From Salinivirgaceae bacterium (lineage in GTDB: Bacteria; Bacteroidota; Bacteroidia; Bacteroidales; Salinivirgaceae), in contig JAQVXQ010000008.1 of the NCBI GenBank assembly GCA_028709085.1, positions 1-47,054 on the forward strand: 47,054 nucleotides of DNA, written 5' to 3'. A program made the translations under genes and the position numbers. Under the pieces are notes generated by a model, which ran no database searches, was not told the origin of the DNA, and worked only from the letters and a program-made list of their open reading frames with translations. Of this stretch, positions 32,860 to 41,499 are shown piece after piece. How positions within the stretch are numbered: the first letter of the stretch is position 1; each line of letters opens with the position of its first letter.

Positions 32860-34860
32860 ATGAAACGATTGGGTTTACTAATCCTTGGAGTCAGTTTATT
32901 TACAACCATTTTTGCGCAAACAATTGTAACAGAAAAAGCCGACGATGCATTTAAAACAGGAAAGTTTTACGATGCCATTGATCTGTACAAATACGCCTTT
33001 GCCAAAGCAAAAGATCCAAACACAAAAGGATATATAAACTTTCAAGTGGCAATGTGTTATCGAAACATTAGTGAATTTCGTCAAGCAGAGCTCTGGTTTA
33101 GAAAGGTAACTCGACGAAATCCTTATTCTCCCTTAGCCTTTCTTTATTTGGCCGATGCACTGCACGCGAATGAAAAATTTGACGACGCTCTGGAGAATTA
33201 TAAAAAATACATTGAACTGGATCCCACCGACCCCAAAGGACAAGTTGGATACAAAGCAAGCGCACTAGCCAAAGAGTGGACTGACAATCCAACGCGCTAT
33301 AAAGTAGTTCCCATGCTTTATTTCAATTCAAAAGATAGCGACTTTTCAGTCGCTTACGGAAAAGACAATTATAAGTCTATTCTGTTTACTTCGGCAAGAA
33401 ATGATGTCACTGGCGGAAAAGAGAATCCAGTAACCGGTCAAAATTATACCGACATTTTCACTTCTACCATTGACAGAAAAGGACAATGGTCAAAACCCGT
33501 CCCTGTTGAAGGAGAGGTAAACACCGATTACGATGAAGGAGCTCCTTGTACCAATGCAAAAGCCAACACCATGTGGTTTACATCAGTACGCCCAAACGAA
33601 AAAGGCATATTGACGACGCAAATTTATGTTTCGAAAAAACAAGGCATCGATTGGGGAAAACCCGAACGGGTTACGCTCTTTGAAAGCGACACTATTCCTG
33701 TTGGTCATCCAGCAATTTCGCCCGATGAAAAAACATTGTATTTTGTAAGCAGCTATTTTGGTGGAGAAGGTGGACGAGACATTTGGTGCTCCATAAATGA
33801 AGGTGGAAAATGGGGAAAGCCCAAAAACATGGGGAAAGAAATCAACACCTTTGGCGACGAACTTTTCCCATATGTACATGCCGACGGAACATTGTATTTT
33901 AGTTCAACCGGACACCAGGGAATGGGCGGATTAGATCTATTTTCGGCAAAGAAAGTGGACAATAAATGGGAAATAAAAAACTTGCAATACCCCCTAAATT
34001 CGGTGCGCGACGATTTTGGAATTGTGTTTGAAGGCGAAAAAGAGCGTGGATATTTATCATCGAACAGAAAAGGATCAAGAGGAAAAGATGACATATATCA
34101 ATTCTCGTTGCCTCCGGTGGAAGTTAAGCTAAATTTAATTGTTAAATCAGAGCGTTCCAATGATGGAATTTCAGATGCCTCGGTAAATATTATTGGGTCG
34201 GACGGAACAAACGAAACAAAGGCGACAGAACAGAATGGGTCATTACTTCTGAACCTCAACCCAAATACCGACTACCGAATTATTACACGTAAGGGAGGAT
34301 TTTTGGCAGGTAGAGGAAAATTGACCACCTATGGTTTAAACGAGAGTAAAACAATAGAAGAAATCGTATTAATGTCGCCCAACGATGCCCCTCGTTTAGT
34401 AAATGTGATGTATGATTTTGGGAAATTTGAACTACGTCCAGAATCCATGAGTGCACTTGAAGAACTGGTTGAGATTTTACGCGACGACAACCCCAATATT
34501 ACAATTGAGCTCAGCGCACACACCGATGCGCGCGGTAGTGCCGATTTCAACAAACAATTATCGCAGAAGCGCGCACAATCGGTTGTAGATTTTCTGATTC
34601 TGTACGGAATTGACGCTGAGCGCCTTACCGCTGTTGGATATGGAAAAGATCAACCCAAATTGGTTACTCCAAGAGAAGCACAAGAATTTCAAACCCGCCC
34701 GGGATATGATTTTTTAAAGTCCGGAGTATTGCTTTCAGAAACCTATATTCAAAGCTTACCGCTGGAAGAGATGCGAGAAACCGCACACAGTCTTAATCGA
34801 CGTACCGAATTTAGAGTTACGGGTACCGATTATGTCCCTCGAATTAGAAAAAGAAAATAA
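32860..34860 (+). CDS. PorE-like TPR/PD40/CarbReg/OmpA outer-membrane-associated protein
   Basis: 666 residues. Signal peptide ends TTIFAQ (type I, no lipobox). Two or three TPRs lie at about 22-130 (DDAFKTGKFYDAIDLYKYAF, FDDALENYKKYIELDP), then PD40/WD-like beta-propeller blades about 150-410 (HPAISPDEKTLYFVS, FPYVHADGTLYFSST, GYLSSNRKGSRGKDDIY), a carboxypeptidase-regulatory domain about 415-500, and an OmpA peptidoglycan-binding domain about 510-660 (YDFGKFELRPES, ELSAHTDARGSADFN, RRTEF). The order and length match PorE of the type IX secretion system, which anchors the translocon to peptidoglycan. PorE is a lipoprotein in Porphyromonas, whereas this one is not, so a PorE paralogue is possible. 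gldB nearby and two T9SS cargo genes in the window support a T9SS link. Confidence 0.88.
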   Translation: MKRLGLLILGVSLFTTIFAQTIVTEKADDAFKTGKFYDAIDLYKYAFAKAKDPNTKGYINFQVAMCYRNISEFRQAELWFRKVTRRNPYSPLAFLYLADALHANEKFDDALENYKKYIELDPTDPKGQVGYKASALAKEWTDNPTRYKVVPMLYFNSKDSDFSVAYGKDNYKSILFTSARNDVTGGKENPVTGQNYTDIFTSTIDRKGQWSKPVPVEGEVNTDYDEGAPCTNAKANTMWFTSVRPNEKGILTTQIYVSKKQGIDWGKPERVTLFESDTIPVGHPAISPDEKTLYFVSSYFGGEGGRDIWCSINEGGKWGKPKNMGKEINTFGDELFPYVHADGTLYFSSTGHQGMGGLDLFSAKKVDNKWEIKNLQYPLNSVRDDFGIVFEGEKERGYLSSNRKGSRGKDDIYQFSLPPVEVKLNLIVKSERSNDGISDASVNIIGSDGTNETKATEQNGSLLLNLNPNTDYRIITRKGGFLAGRGKLTTYGLNESKTIEEIVLMSPNDAPRLVNVMYDFGKFELRPESMSALEELVEILRDDNPNITIELSAHTDARGSADFNKQLSQKRAQSVVDFLILYGIDAERLTAVGYGKDQPKLVTPREAQEFQTRPGYDFLKSGVLLSETYIQSLPLEEMRETAHSLNRRTEFRVTGTDYVPRIRKRK

Positions 34861-34874
34861 ATCAATGTATAGAC

Positions 34875-34921
34875 AAAAAAAGCGATGCGATTGAATAAAT
34901 TTCAATCGCATCGCTTTTTTT
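34875..34921. terminator. Bidirectional terminator between the PorE-like gene and gldB
   Basis: Perfect 21-bp arms (34875-34895 and 34901-34921, core AGCGATGCGATTGAA) with a 5-nt loop, A7 on one side and T7 on the other, so it works for both convergent genes. Confidence 0.93.
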
Positions 34922-34934
34922 ATGCAACGATCAA

Positions 34935-35945
34935 TTATGGAACATATTCCGATTCAACCAATATCTCGTGATGATCATTCATCTCCATTAATTGTGAAAT
35001 GGTAATATTGGGGTTGGCATCCATAAAACTTCGTACAATTTGCCAACCAATCCAAACCCCCACTCTTCCAGGACTTTCCTCTCCAAAGGTAGATACAAAA
35101 GGAGCCTCATCAACATATTTTCCAATGTGCTTGTCAATGGCAAACAGAAGTTTTTTGTCGATTAGAAAAGCCCACATATTATGCTCACTTTTCTTTGCCC
35201 AAATGATTTCAGCAGGCGTAAAACTAATTTTAAGATGATCGGGCATATCCGGAAATGAAGCATCCATAATATACATTATTTTACCATGGTATATCATGGT
35301 ATTTATTAAATTTTCATTCGGATCCCCATTTGGATATTCGGAATAGAGCCAGTTTCTTAGAACTTCGGCCTCCAACAAAAAGGGTTCGTTTCGCTTTCGA
35401 GTATAAATTGGAGTAGCCAAACGTTCATAAAAATAACTTTTAGAACCCAGAAATTTATCTAAAGAGATTCCCACAGCACTGTCGATCATAATCATGGACT
35501 CATTAAATCCAGAAATAACAGTATATATTTTAGGAACTTGCAAATTGGGCAAGTGGTATTTAGCATAGGAAAAACCATCTTCAATTGCCCTCTTTTTTTC
35601 GGAAAAATCGCCATATACCCGCTTTACCGAATCATAGCTTTCTCGAATGTCAGGATTGTCGAGAAATAGCTGCAAATAATCAACAAAATAACTGGACTCT
35701 CGACCCCCAATTCTCAAAATGCGACGCATGTAAATATCGAAAAAATCGGGATACAGTCCATAGAACGTTGATATGGAATCGATCACCGAATTCCGTTCCA
35801 TTTCAAACATCACCGAATCAAGTCTGACAACTTCAACAACGACCTTCTCTTTCAGATCAACCTTAAACTTATTATGTGAACAGCCCACAAACAACGTTAA
35901 CAATACAATGGTTTTACACACCAACATAACATCCCACTTTTTCAT
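34935..35945 (-). CDS. gldB: Gliding motility/T9SS-associated lipoprotein GldB
   Basis: 336 residues from ATG 35945, chosen because it gives a compact lipoprotein signal (KTIVLLTLFVGC, C22); in-frame ATGs at 35975 and 36005 are alternatives. GldB-family features are the segments VRLDSVMFEMERNS, YGLYPDFFDIYMRRIL, NLQVPKIYTVISGFNES, IDSAVGISLDKFLGSKSYFY, MIYHGKIMYIMDASFPD and a C-terminal PGRVGVWIGWQIVRSFMDANP that recalls the DUF2268 metallopeptidase-like fold. GldB is needed for gliding and T9SS assembly in flavobacteria, though its activity is unknown. Its location beside nadE is the conserved neighbourhood known in Bacteroidota, which strengthens the call. gldC is not present here. Confidence 0.9.
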   Translation of the reverse strand: MKKWDVMLVCKTIVLLTLFVGCSHNKFKVDLKEKVVVEVVRLDSVMFEMERNSVIDSISTFYGLYPDFFDIYMRRILRIGGRESSYFVDYLQLFLDNPDIRESYDSVKRVYGDFSEKKRAIEDGFSYAKYHLPNLQVPKIYTVISGFNESMIMIDSAVGISLDKFLGSKSYFYERLATPIYTRKRNEPFLLEAEVLRNWLYSEYPNGDPNENLINTMIYHGKIMYIMDASFPDMPDHLKISFTPAEIIWAKKSEHNMWAFLIDKKLLFAIDKHIGKYVDEAPFVSTFGEESPGRVGVWIGWQIVRSFMDANPNITISQLMEMNDHHEILVESEYVP

Positions 35946-35976
35946 CCCTATAAATTTTTTAATCAATAATTTCATG

Positions 35977-35984
35977 TAAATTTG
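35977..35984 (+). promoter_or_regulatory. Bacteroidota -7 element upstream of the barrel-nadE unit
   Basis: TAAATTTG matches TAnnTTTG, about 97 nt upstream of the ATG at 36081 in the divergent gldB intergenic region. Confidence 0.4.
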
Positions 35985-36080
35985 CTCTGTTGAGAATAAG
36001 AACAAAATTCCACAACAAAAAAACGAATCTTTTTGAACTTATTGTCTCTTTATACAAACATTTTTAAAAACATCAACAAC

Positions 36081-36752
36081 ATGAGAGGAGTATATGGCTT
36101 TTTAGCTTTAGTATTAATGAGTAGTAGCCTTTTGGGTCAGAATAAAAACATGGCATATGGAATTGATTTTTCCCCCACAATAAATTGGATATCCTCATCC
36201 ATTAAAGATGTTAAAAACGATGGTGCCCGGGTTGGAATGAGTTACGGACTGTCCGTAATATCTATTAAAAATGAAAACTTTGGAATAGTTTCCGGAGTCC
36301 GCATGAATCACTCTTCCTACGACGTGAAATACAACCAACTATTTGATTTTGAGACCTATGACAGTCTATACTCAGCTATTCCATCCGGAACTAAAGTGCG
36401 ATATAAATTGCAACAAATTGAGCTCCCCGTTGGATTTAGTTTGCGCTCACGACAAATAGGCTATACTACCATTACCGCCGAAACAGGACTGAATGTTGCC
36501 TATACATTAGGCACCAAAGTGTCGATCGATGACCTTGGCGTAGAAAACGAAACCGCAAAAAATGAAGTTACTATGTTTAACGTTGGATACTTTTTTGGTG
36601 GTGGAATAATCTACAGCTTAGGAGGCAGCACCGCCATTAAAACCATGATTGTATTTTCCAATGGACTTACTGACTTAACAAACGACCGAAACCACAAGGA
36701 GGATCAAACACATTCCTACCGACTGGGACTTACTTTAGGCCTGATTTTCTAA
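36081..36752 (+). CDS. PorT-like small outer-membrane beta-barrel protein
   Basis: 223 residues from ATG 36081, which begins a clean signal peptide (VYGFLALVLMSSSLLGQ); the upstream in-frame ATG at 36033 adds 16 residues that break it. The mature protein is an 8-strand-like barrel of the PorT/outer-membrane-protein-beta-barrel type: YGIDFSPTINWISSS, RVGMSYGLSVIS, FGIVSGVRMNHSSYD, LQQIELPVGFSLRSR, ITAETGLNVAYTLG and a last strand YRLGLTLGLIF. It lies 42 nt before nadE and probably shares its transcript. No partner or substrate can be assigned. Confidence 0.8.
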   Translation: MRGVYGFLALVLMSSSLLGQNKNMAYGIDFSPTINWISSSIKDVKNDGARVGMSYGLSVISIKNENFGIVSGVRMNHSSYDVKYNQLFDFETYDSLYSAIPSGTKVRYKLQQIELPVGFSLRSRQIGYTTITAETGLNVAYTLGTKVSIDDLGVENETAKNEVTMFNVGYFFGGGIIYSLGGSTAIKTMIVFSNGLTDLTNDRNHKEDQTHSYRLGLTLGLIF

Positions 36753-36794
36753 AACCTCTTAACCCATTTCGATCTCATAATAAAATCTAAAATC

Positions 36795-38447
36795 ATGAAA
36801 ATCGCTCTTGCTCAGTTAAATTATCACATTGGAAACTTTGAGCTAAATACTCAAAAGATAATCAATGCCGTAGCAGAAGCTAAACAACAAAAAGCCGATT
36901 TAGTTGTCTTTTCAGAACTTGCAATCTGTGGATATCCGCCCCTTGATCTTCTTGATAAACAATGGTTTATTGAAGAAACAGGTCGTGCCTTAAATATTAT
37001 TCAGCTACACTGCACCGACATTGCCGTTGTTATAGGAGCACCGTCGATCAATTCCGGAGAAAATGGCAAAAGACTTTTTAATTCTGCCTATGTTATCGAT
37101 AATGGAATCATTAAAAAGGTGATTAACAAAACATTATTGCCAACATATGATGTTTTTAACGAGACGCGATATTTTGAATCCAATCAAAAATTTGACACCG
37201 TAGAAATAAATGGAATTCTTATTGGCATTACAATTTGTGAAGATATTTGGCACGAACAGGCTAATAGTCAGGGATATACAAAAGTCAAATTATATAAAAA
37301 TAATCCACTTGATCAGTTAGCGCAACTCAACCCTGCCCTAATTCTAAACCTGTCGGCTTCGCCTTACTCCTACTATCAAGAAAATCGTAGAATAGACGTT
37401 CTGCAAAGGAATGCTCAAAATTATGGTCTCCCTTTCATATATGTAAATCAGGTTGGAGTCAATAGTGACCTCATTTTTGATGGAGCGTCAACGGTGGTAA
37501 ATGCAAAAGGCGAAATTGTACTACAACTAAAAAGTTTTGAAGAGGAGCTGAAAATAATTAACTTCGATCGTATTAATAAAACACGTCCCATTGAATACGC
37601 TTTCGATAACATCGTTGAGAAAAACAGACAAGCAATTGTTTTTGGAGTTCGGGAATTTTTCAATAAAAATGGGTTTAAAAAAGCAGTTTTAGGGCTCTCG
37701 GGAGGACTTGATTCCGCACTAGTTGCAACGTTAGCCACTGAAGCACTAGGTGCAGAAAATGTCACAGGAATACTTATGCCCTCGGAGTACAGTTCCGACC
37801 ATTCAGTTACAGATGCCCTAGAACTGGCAAAAAACTTAGGAATTAAACATCATATCATTCCCATTAAATCAATTTTTCATCCCTTTTTGGATGCGTTACA
37901 TCCCGTGTTTAACAACTTGCCTTTTGGTTTAACCGAAGAGAATTTGCAAGCTCGAATTCGGGGAACTATCCTAATGGCGTATAGCAACAAACATGGACAT
38001 ATCCTGCTCAATCCCAGCAATAAAAGCGAAATGGCAGTGGGTTACTCAACCATGTATGGCGATATGAACGGTGCGCTGTCGGTTATAGGCGATATCTACA
38101 AAACCGAGGTTTTTGCAATGGCAAAACTAATCAACAAGCACAAAGAGATTATTCCAACCCATATTATCACTAAACCACCATCCGCAGAACTTCGTCCCGA
38201 CCAAAAAGACAGCGATAGTTTACCCGATTACGACATTTTGGACAAAATTCTTTTCAACTTTATTGAACGACAACTTTCCGCCAACGATATCGTTGAAATG
38301 GGATATAATCCCAAAGTTGTAGAGCGGATTATAAAACTCGTTAACAACTCGGAGTTCAAGCGATTCCAAGCACCTCCAATATTAAGAGTTTCGTCGAAAG
38401 CATTTGGCCAAGGAAGACAAATGCCCCTGGTTGCAAAATATGAATAA
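36795..38447 (+). CDS. nadE: Glutamine-dependent NAD+ synthetase
   Basis: 550 residues. The N-terminal nitrilase-type glutaminase has its triad at E41 (VVFSELAICGYPP), K112 (INKTLLPTYDVF) and C148 (IGITICEDIW). The C-terminal synthetase domain carries the PP-loop SGGLDS (302-307), then LMPSEYSSDHSVTDA, LLNPSNKSEMAVGYSTMYGD and TKPPSAELRPDQKDSD. It makes NAD+ from deamido-NAD+ with glutamine as nitrogen source. The gldB-barrel-nadE neighbourhood recurs in Bacteroidota. Length and motifs are complete, so the enzyme should be functional. Confidence 0.97.
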   Translation: MKIALAQLNYHIGNFELNTQKIINAVAEAKQQKADLVVFSELAICGYPPLDLLDKQWFIEETGRALNIIQLHCTDIAVVIGAPSINSGENGKRLFNSAYVIDNGIIKKVINKTLLPTYDVFNETRYFESNQKFDTVEINGILIGITICEDIWHEQANSQGYTKVKLYKNNPLDQLAQLNPALILNLSASPYSYYQENRRIDVLQRNAQNYGLPFIYVNQVGVNSDLIFDGASTVVNAKGEIVLQLKSFEEELKIINFDRINKTRPIEYAFDNIVEKNRQAIVFGVREFFNKNGFKKAVLGLSGGLDSALVATLATEALGAENVTGILMPSEYSSDHSVTDALELAKNLGIKHHIIPIKSIFHPFLDALHPVFNNLPFGLTEENLQARIRGTILMAYSNKHGHILLNPSNKSEMAVGYSTMYGDMNGALSVIGDIYKTEVFAMAKLINKHKEIIPTHIITKPPSAELRPDQKDSDSLPDYDILDKILFNFIERQLSANDIVEMGYNPKVVERIIKLVNNSEFKRFQAPPILRVSSKAFGQGRQMPLVAKYE

Positions 38448-38481
38448 ACACTGCTTGACAGATTTGTAATAGAAACCCCGA

Positions 38482-39198
38482 ATGAAAAAACAACTAATCG
38501 ACAATGAGTTTGGTGAGATAACCGTTCACTTTCAACGAAATTTCAAAAACTTAACCATTCGTTTGTCAGCCTCTTCGGTAATTCGAATTAGTGCCCCTGC
38601 AAGCGCGTCCAAGAAACAGGTTTTACTGTTTTTTGAAAGTCGTAGAGACTGGATACGGAAAAACATGGATAATATAAAATCAATAACCTCCAACAGAACC
38701 CTTTTTACTCCCGAAACAAATTTTTGCACTAAAAAACATGTCCTACACCTTCGTAAAGAGACCATTTCTGAAATGCAGTTTAGAATTGCAAATGATAAAA
38801 TTCATGTAATTATTCCCGATGCCACAGAATGGGAAAACGAAGGAACCCAAAAATATATCCGAAAAGCAATAACAGAGGCGTTGCGAATTGAAGCACAGCA
38901 ATATCTACCCCGCCGGCTTTTCGAGCTGGCAACCAAATTTGGATTCGAGGTAAAGGGGCTGAAAATTAAAAACCTGAAATCACGCTGGGGAAGTTGCACT
39001 TCAGCACTTTCGTTAAATCTGAATCTAAATTTAATGCAGTTGCCAAACCATTTAATCGATCACGTTATACTTCATGAACTTTGCCACACTCGATTTATGA
39101 ATCATGGTGCTGGATTTCATAAACTATTACAAGAGGTTGATCCACAGGCAAAATCAAACGAAAAAGAGATTCGAAAATACAATCCAAACCTCTATTAA
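38482..39198 (+). CDS. YgjP-like metallopeptidase-fold protein (DUF45/M48-like)
   Basis: 238 residues. The zinc motif HELCH is at 198-202 with the third ligand H208 (MNHGAGFHKLL). The body includes FESRRDWIRKNMDNI, RRLFELATKFGFEVKGLKIKNLKSRWGSCTS and LNLNLNLMQLPNHLIDHVILHELCH, the usual YgjP order. Proteins of this family are often annotated as M48 peptidases; E. coli YgjP was reported as a UTP pyrophosphatase. It starts 34 nt after nadE on the same strand and may be in the same transcript. A T-rich run (39201-39208) follows its stop but without a convincing hairpin. Confidence 0.88.
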   Translation: MKKQLIDNEFGEITVHFQRNFKNLTIRLSASSVIRISAPASASKKQVLLFFESRRDWIRKNMDNIKSITSNRTLFTPETNFCTKKHVLHLRKETISEMQFRIANDKIHVIIPDATEWENEGTQKYIRKAITEALRIEAQQYLPRRLFELATKFGFEVKGLKIKNLKSRWGSCTSALSLNLNLNLMQLPNHLIDHVILHELCHTRFMNHGAGFHKLLQEVDPQAKSNEKEIRKYNPNLY

Positions 39199-39222
39199 TA
39201 GGATTTTTTTGTTAATTCATTG

Positions 39223-39295
39223 TTGAGGGGGTTGATTTGTCATGGTGTTAAGTTGTTGATTTGTCGAGGTGTTGATTTGTTGAGAAGTTGAGTCG
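39223..39295. repeat. Octamer-period array, second family (TTGA type)
   Basis: Units of form TTGANNNN start at 39232, 39240, 39248, 39256, 39264, 39272, 39280 and 39288, exactly 8 bp apart (TTGATTTG, TTGAGAAG, TCGAGGTG and similar), with an offset unit at 39223. An 18-nt spacer (39296-39312) separates it from the heptamer array. Read on the minus strand it lies downstream of the ABC-F gene. Confidence 0.85.
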
Positions 39296-39312
39296 AATAA
39301 TATCCCAATATT

Positions 39313-39396
39313 TTCACCGTTTACTGATCACCGTTCACCAATCACCGTTCACCAATCACCGTTTACCGATCACCGATTACCGATCACCGAATACCA
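39313..39396. repeat. Heptamer array, second family (YACCR type), 12 units
   Basis: Twelve contiguous 7-bp units without indels: TTCACCG, TTTACTG, ATCACCG, TTCACCA and so on to AATACCA. Units mainly alternate between two types, suggesting growth by 14-bp steps. It ends 4 nt before the ABC-F stop codon (39401-39403). Confidence 0.9.
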
Positions 39397-39400
39397 ATTT

Positions 39401-41035
39401 CTAGCGCGCTTCCAACTCATTCAGATTCTCCATTTTTTTGCGTTCTAAAAACTCCCCAATACCCTCAAGGTGCTCTTTAATTCGCTTATTACCAAACTCA
39501 TATACTTTTGAGACCATTCCATCGAGGAAATCGCGGTCGTGCGATACTAAAATTAACGTTCCGTCGAACTCCATTAACGCTTGCTTCAAAATATCTTTTG
39601 TGCGCATATCAAGGTGGTTGGTTGGCTCGTCTAAGATTAACAAATTTACCGGTTCGAGCAATAGCTTAATCATGGCCAACCGTGTTCGTTCACCGCCGGA
39701 GAGCACTTTCACTTTCTTGTCTAAATCGTCGCCACTAAACATAAACGCGCCCAAAATATCTCTGATTTTCGTGCGAATATCACCTTTTGCCACATCGTCG
39801 ATGGTTTGAAATACAGTTAATGTCTCCTCCAATAGCGTAGCTTCGTTTTGAGCAAAATATCCAATCATTGCATTGTGTCCCAACGTCAGCTTTCCATCGT
39901 ACTCAAGTTCACCCATAATTGCTTTTATGAGCGTTGACTTTCCCTCCCCATTTTTCCCAACAAAGGCAACTTTTTCGCCTCGCTGAATGGAGAATGAGGC
40001 GTTGGAGAAGACCACATGACCATCGTAAGACTTGCCAACATTCTCGGCAATTATGGGATAGGTTCCCGACCTGGGCGATGGTGGAAATCGGAGCCGCAAG
40101 TGCGATGTATCCACTTCATCTACCTCAACAATTTCAAGTTTCTCGAGCATCTTAATCCTCGATTGCACCTGCAATGTCTTAGAGTATGTTCCTTTAAATC
40201 GTTCTATAAATTCCTGATTATCGGCAATCATTCTCTGTTGCTCAACAAACGCTTTTTGCTGCTGTTCTCTCCGCTCGCCACGTAATTCCAGATATCGGGT
40301 ATAATTGACCTTGTAATCGTATATCCGCCCCATGGTAACTTCAATGGTTCGTGTGGTTATTCGATCTACAAATGCTCTGTCGTGTGAAATTACAATTACC
40401 GCCTTGGCACTGGTTACTAAGAAATTCTCGAGCCATTGAACCGACTCTATATCAAGATGGTTGGTGGGTTCGTCGAGCAGAATTAGATCAGGATTTTGGA
40501 GTAAAATCTTAGCCAATTCAATGCGCATGCGCCAACCGCCACTAAACTGATTGGTGGGTTTCTGAAAATCGGAGCGTAAAAACCCTAAACCAAGCAGTAT
40601 TTTCTCGACCTCCGCATCAATATTTATTTCCCCATCGCTATAAATTTTTTCGCTTAATACGCTGACTCTTTCTATAATTTCGTAATACTCCGGTGAATCA
40701 TAATCGGTGCGTACAGTAAGCGCATGATTGAGTTGATCCATTTCGGTCTGCAATTCCAGAATTTCTTGAAATGCTTGCGATGCTTCTTCAAAAACAGTGC
40801 GGCTATTTTCAGTCATTAATTGCTGTGGTAAATAAGCAATAACCGCATCTTTGGGTGCAGAAATACGTCCTCCGTTTGGCTTTTGTGCTCCTGCAATAAT
40901 CTTCAAAAGTGTCGATTTTCCGGCACCGTTTTTACCCATTAAAGCAATACGATCGGTATCATTTATTACAAACGAAATGTCTTTAAAAATTGTGGTTCCA
41001 CCAAATTCAACGGTTAAGCTATCAACTGCAATCAT
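39401..41035 (-). CDS. ABC-F family ATPase (EttA/Uup/YkpA-like ribosome-associated protein)
   Basis: 544 residues with two ABC domains and no membrane segments. Domain 1: Walker A GKNGAGKST (35-43), signature NQFSGGWRMRIELAK, Walker B LILLDEPTNHLD. A P-site tRNA-interaction linker of about 80 residues is rich in charged helices (LELRGERREQQQKAFVEQQ and VQSRIKMLEKLE). Domain 2: GKNGEGKST, KVLSGGERTRLAMIK, LLILDEPTNHLD. ABC-F proteins bind the ribosomal E site and either relieve stalls or protect against antibiotics; this general type is common as a housekeeping member. Its 3' side carries octamer and heptamer arrays, and a decayed copy lies upstream. Confidence 0.93.
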   Translation of the reverse strand: MIAVDSLTVEFGGTTIFKDISFVINDTDRIALMGKNGAGKSTLLKIIAGAQKPNGGRISAPKDAVIAYLPQQLMTENSRTVFEEASQAFQEILELQTEMDQLNHALTVRTDYDSPEYYEIIERVSVLSEKIYSDGEINIDAEVEKILLGLGFLRSDFQKPTNQFSGGWRMRIELAKILLQNPDLILLDEPTNHLDIESVQWLENFLVTSAKAVIVISHDRAFVDRITTRTIEVTMGRIYDYKVNYTRYLELRGERREQQQKAFVEQQRMIADNQEFIERFKGTYSKTLQVQSRIKMLEKLEIVEVDEVDTSHLRLRFPPSPRSGTYPIIAENVGKSYDGHVVFSNASFSIQRGEKVAFVGKNGEGKSTLIKAIMGELEYDGKLTLGHNAMIGYFAQNEATLLEETLTVFQTIDDVAKGDIRTKIRDILGAFMFSGDDLDKKVKVLSGGERTRLAMIKLLLEPVNLLILDEPTNHLDMRTKDILKQALMEFDGTLILVSHDRDFLDGMVSKVYEFGNKRIKEHLEGIGEFLERKKMENLNELEAR

Positions 41036-41060
41036 GGGAATAAGTTAAAATTTAAGCGGG

Positions 41061-41068
41061 CAAAGATA
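41061..41068 (-). promoter_or_regulatory. Bacteroidota -7 element for the ABC-F gene
   Basis: The minus strand reads TATCTTTG followed by CC, 26 nt before the start codon. Confidence 0.55.
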
Positions 41069-41140
41069 CATAAATATTCATTGCCGAAAACCGTCTAATT
41101 TTATTAGAAAAATTCTTTTTTAAGATGAAAAGGTTATTTG

Positions 41141-41203
41141 TTGAGGAGGGGTTATGAAAATGTTGAGGGTTTGATGCGTTGATTTGTCGTGGCGTGGAGT
41201 CGA
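41141..41203. repeat. Decayed second-family octamer array upstream of the ABC-F gene
   Basis: TTGA-type octamers at 41163, 41171, 41179, 41187 and 41195 keep 8-bp phase; GTTGATTTGTCG (41178-41189) repeats the sequence at 39255-39266, and GAGTCGAA is shared with 39291-39297. A TTTTCAC-like remnant follows at 41218. The rest of 41204-41445 shows no gene or clear structure. Confidence 0.6.
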
Positions 41204-41451
41204 AGAGTCTCCGTAGATTTTCACGTACGACCAGTTATGAACAATTGAGACTTCTCTTTTGTTTTAAGTTATTTACAGCACCTCGAAATGTTTTTTAGCC
41301 CCTTGTATCTTCTCCCCACACCTTGCAACGAATCGTTTTGCTCATACAGATTAGGTAAAGATTAAAAATAGCTTTTCAAAAATGAGGCAATCAGAATGCA
41401 AAAATAACAATGGATTGTGATTGTACGATATAAAATTATTCTTTAATTAAA

Positions 41452-41478
41452 AAAGGGTTGCCTTTTAAGCAACCCTTT
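41452..41478 (-). terminator. Terminator of the second T9SS cargo gene
   Basis: AAAGGGTTGC (41452-41461) and GCAACCCTTT (41469-41478) with a 7-nt loop; read on the minus strand the stem runs into TTTTTTAATT, 22 nt after the stop codon. Confidence 0.88.
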
Positions 41479-41499
41479 GATTATAACATCATTATAAAG

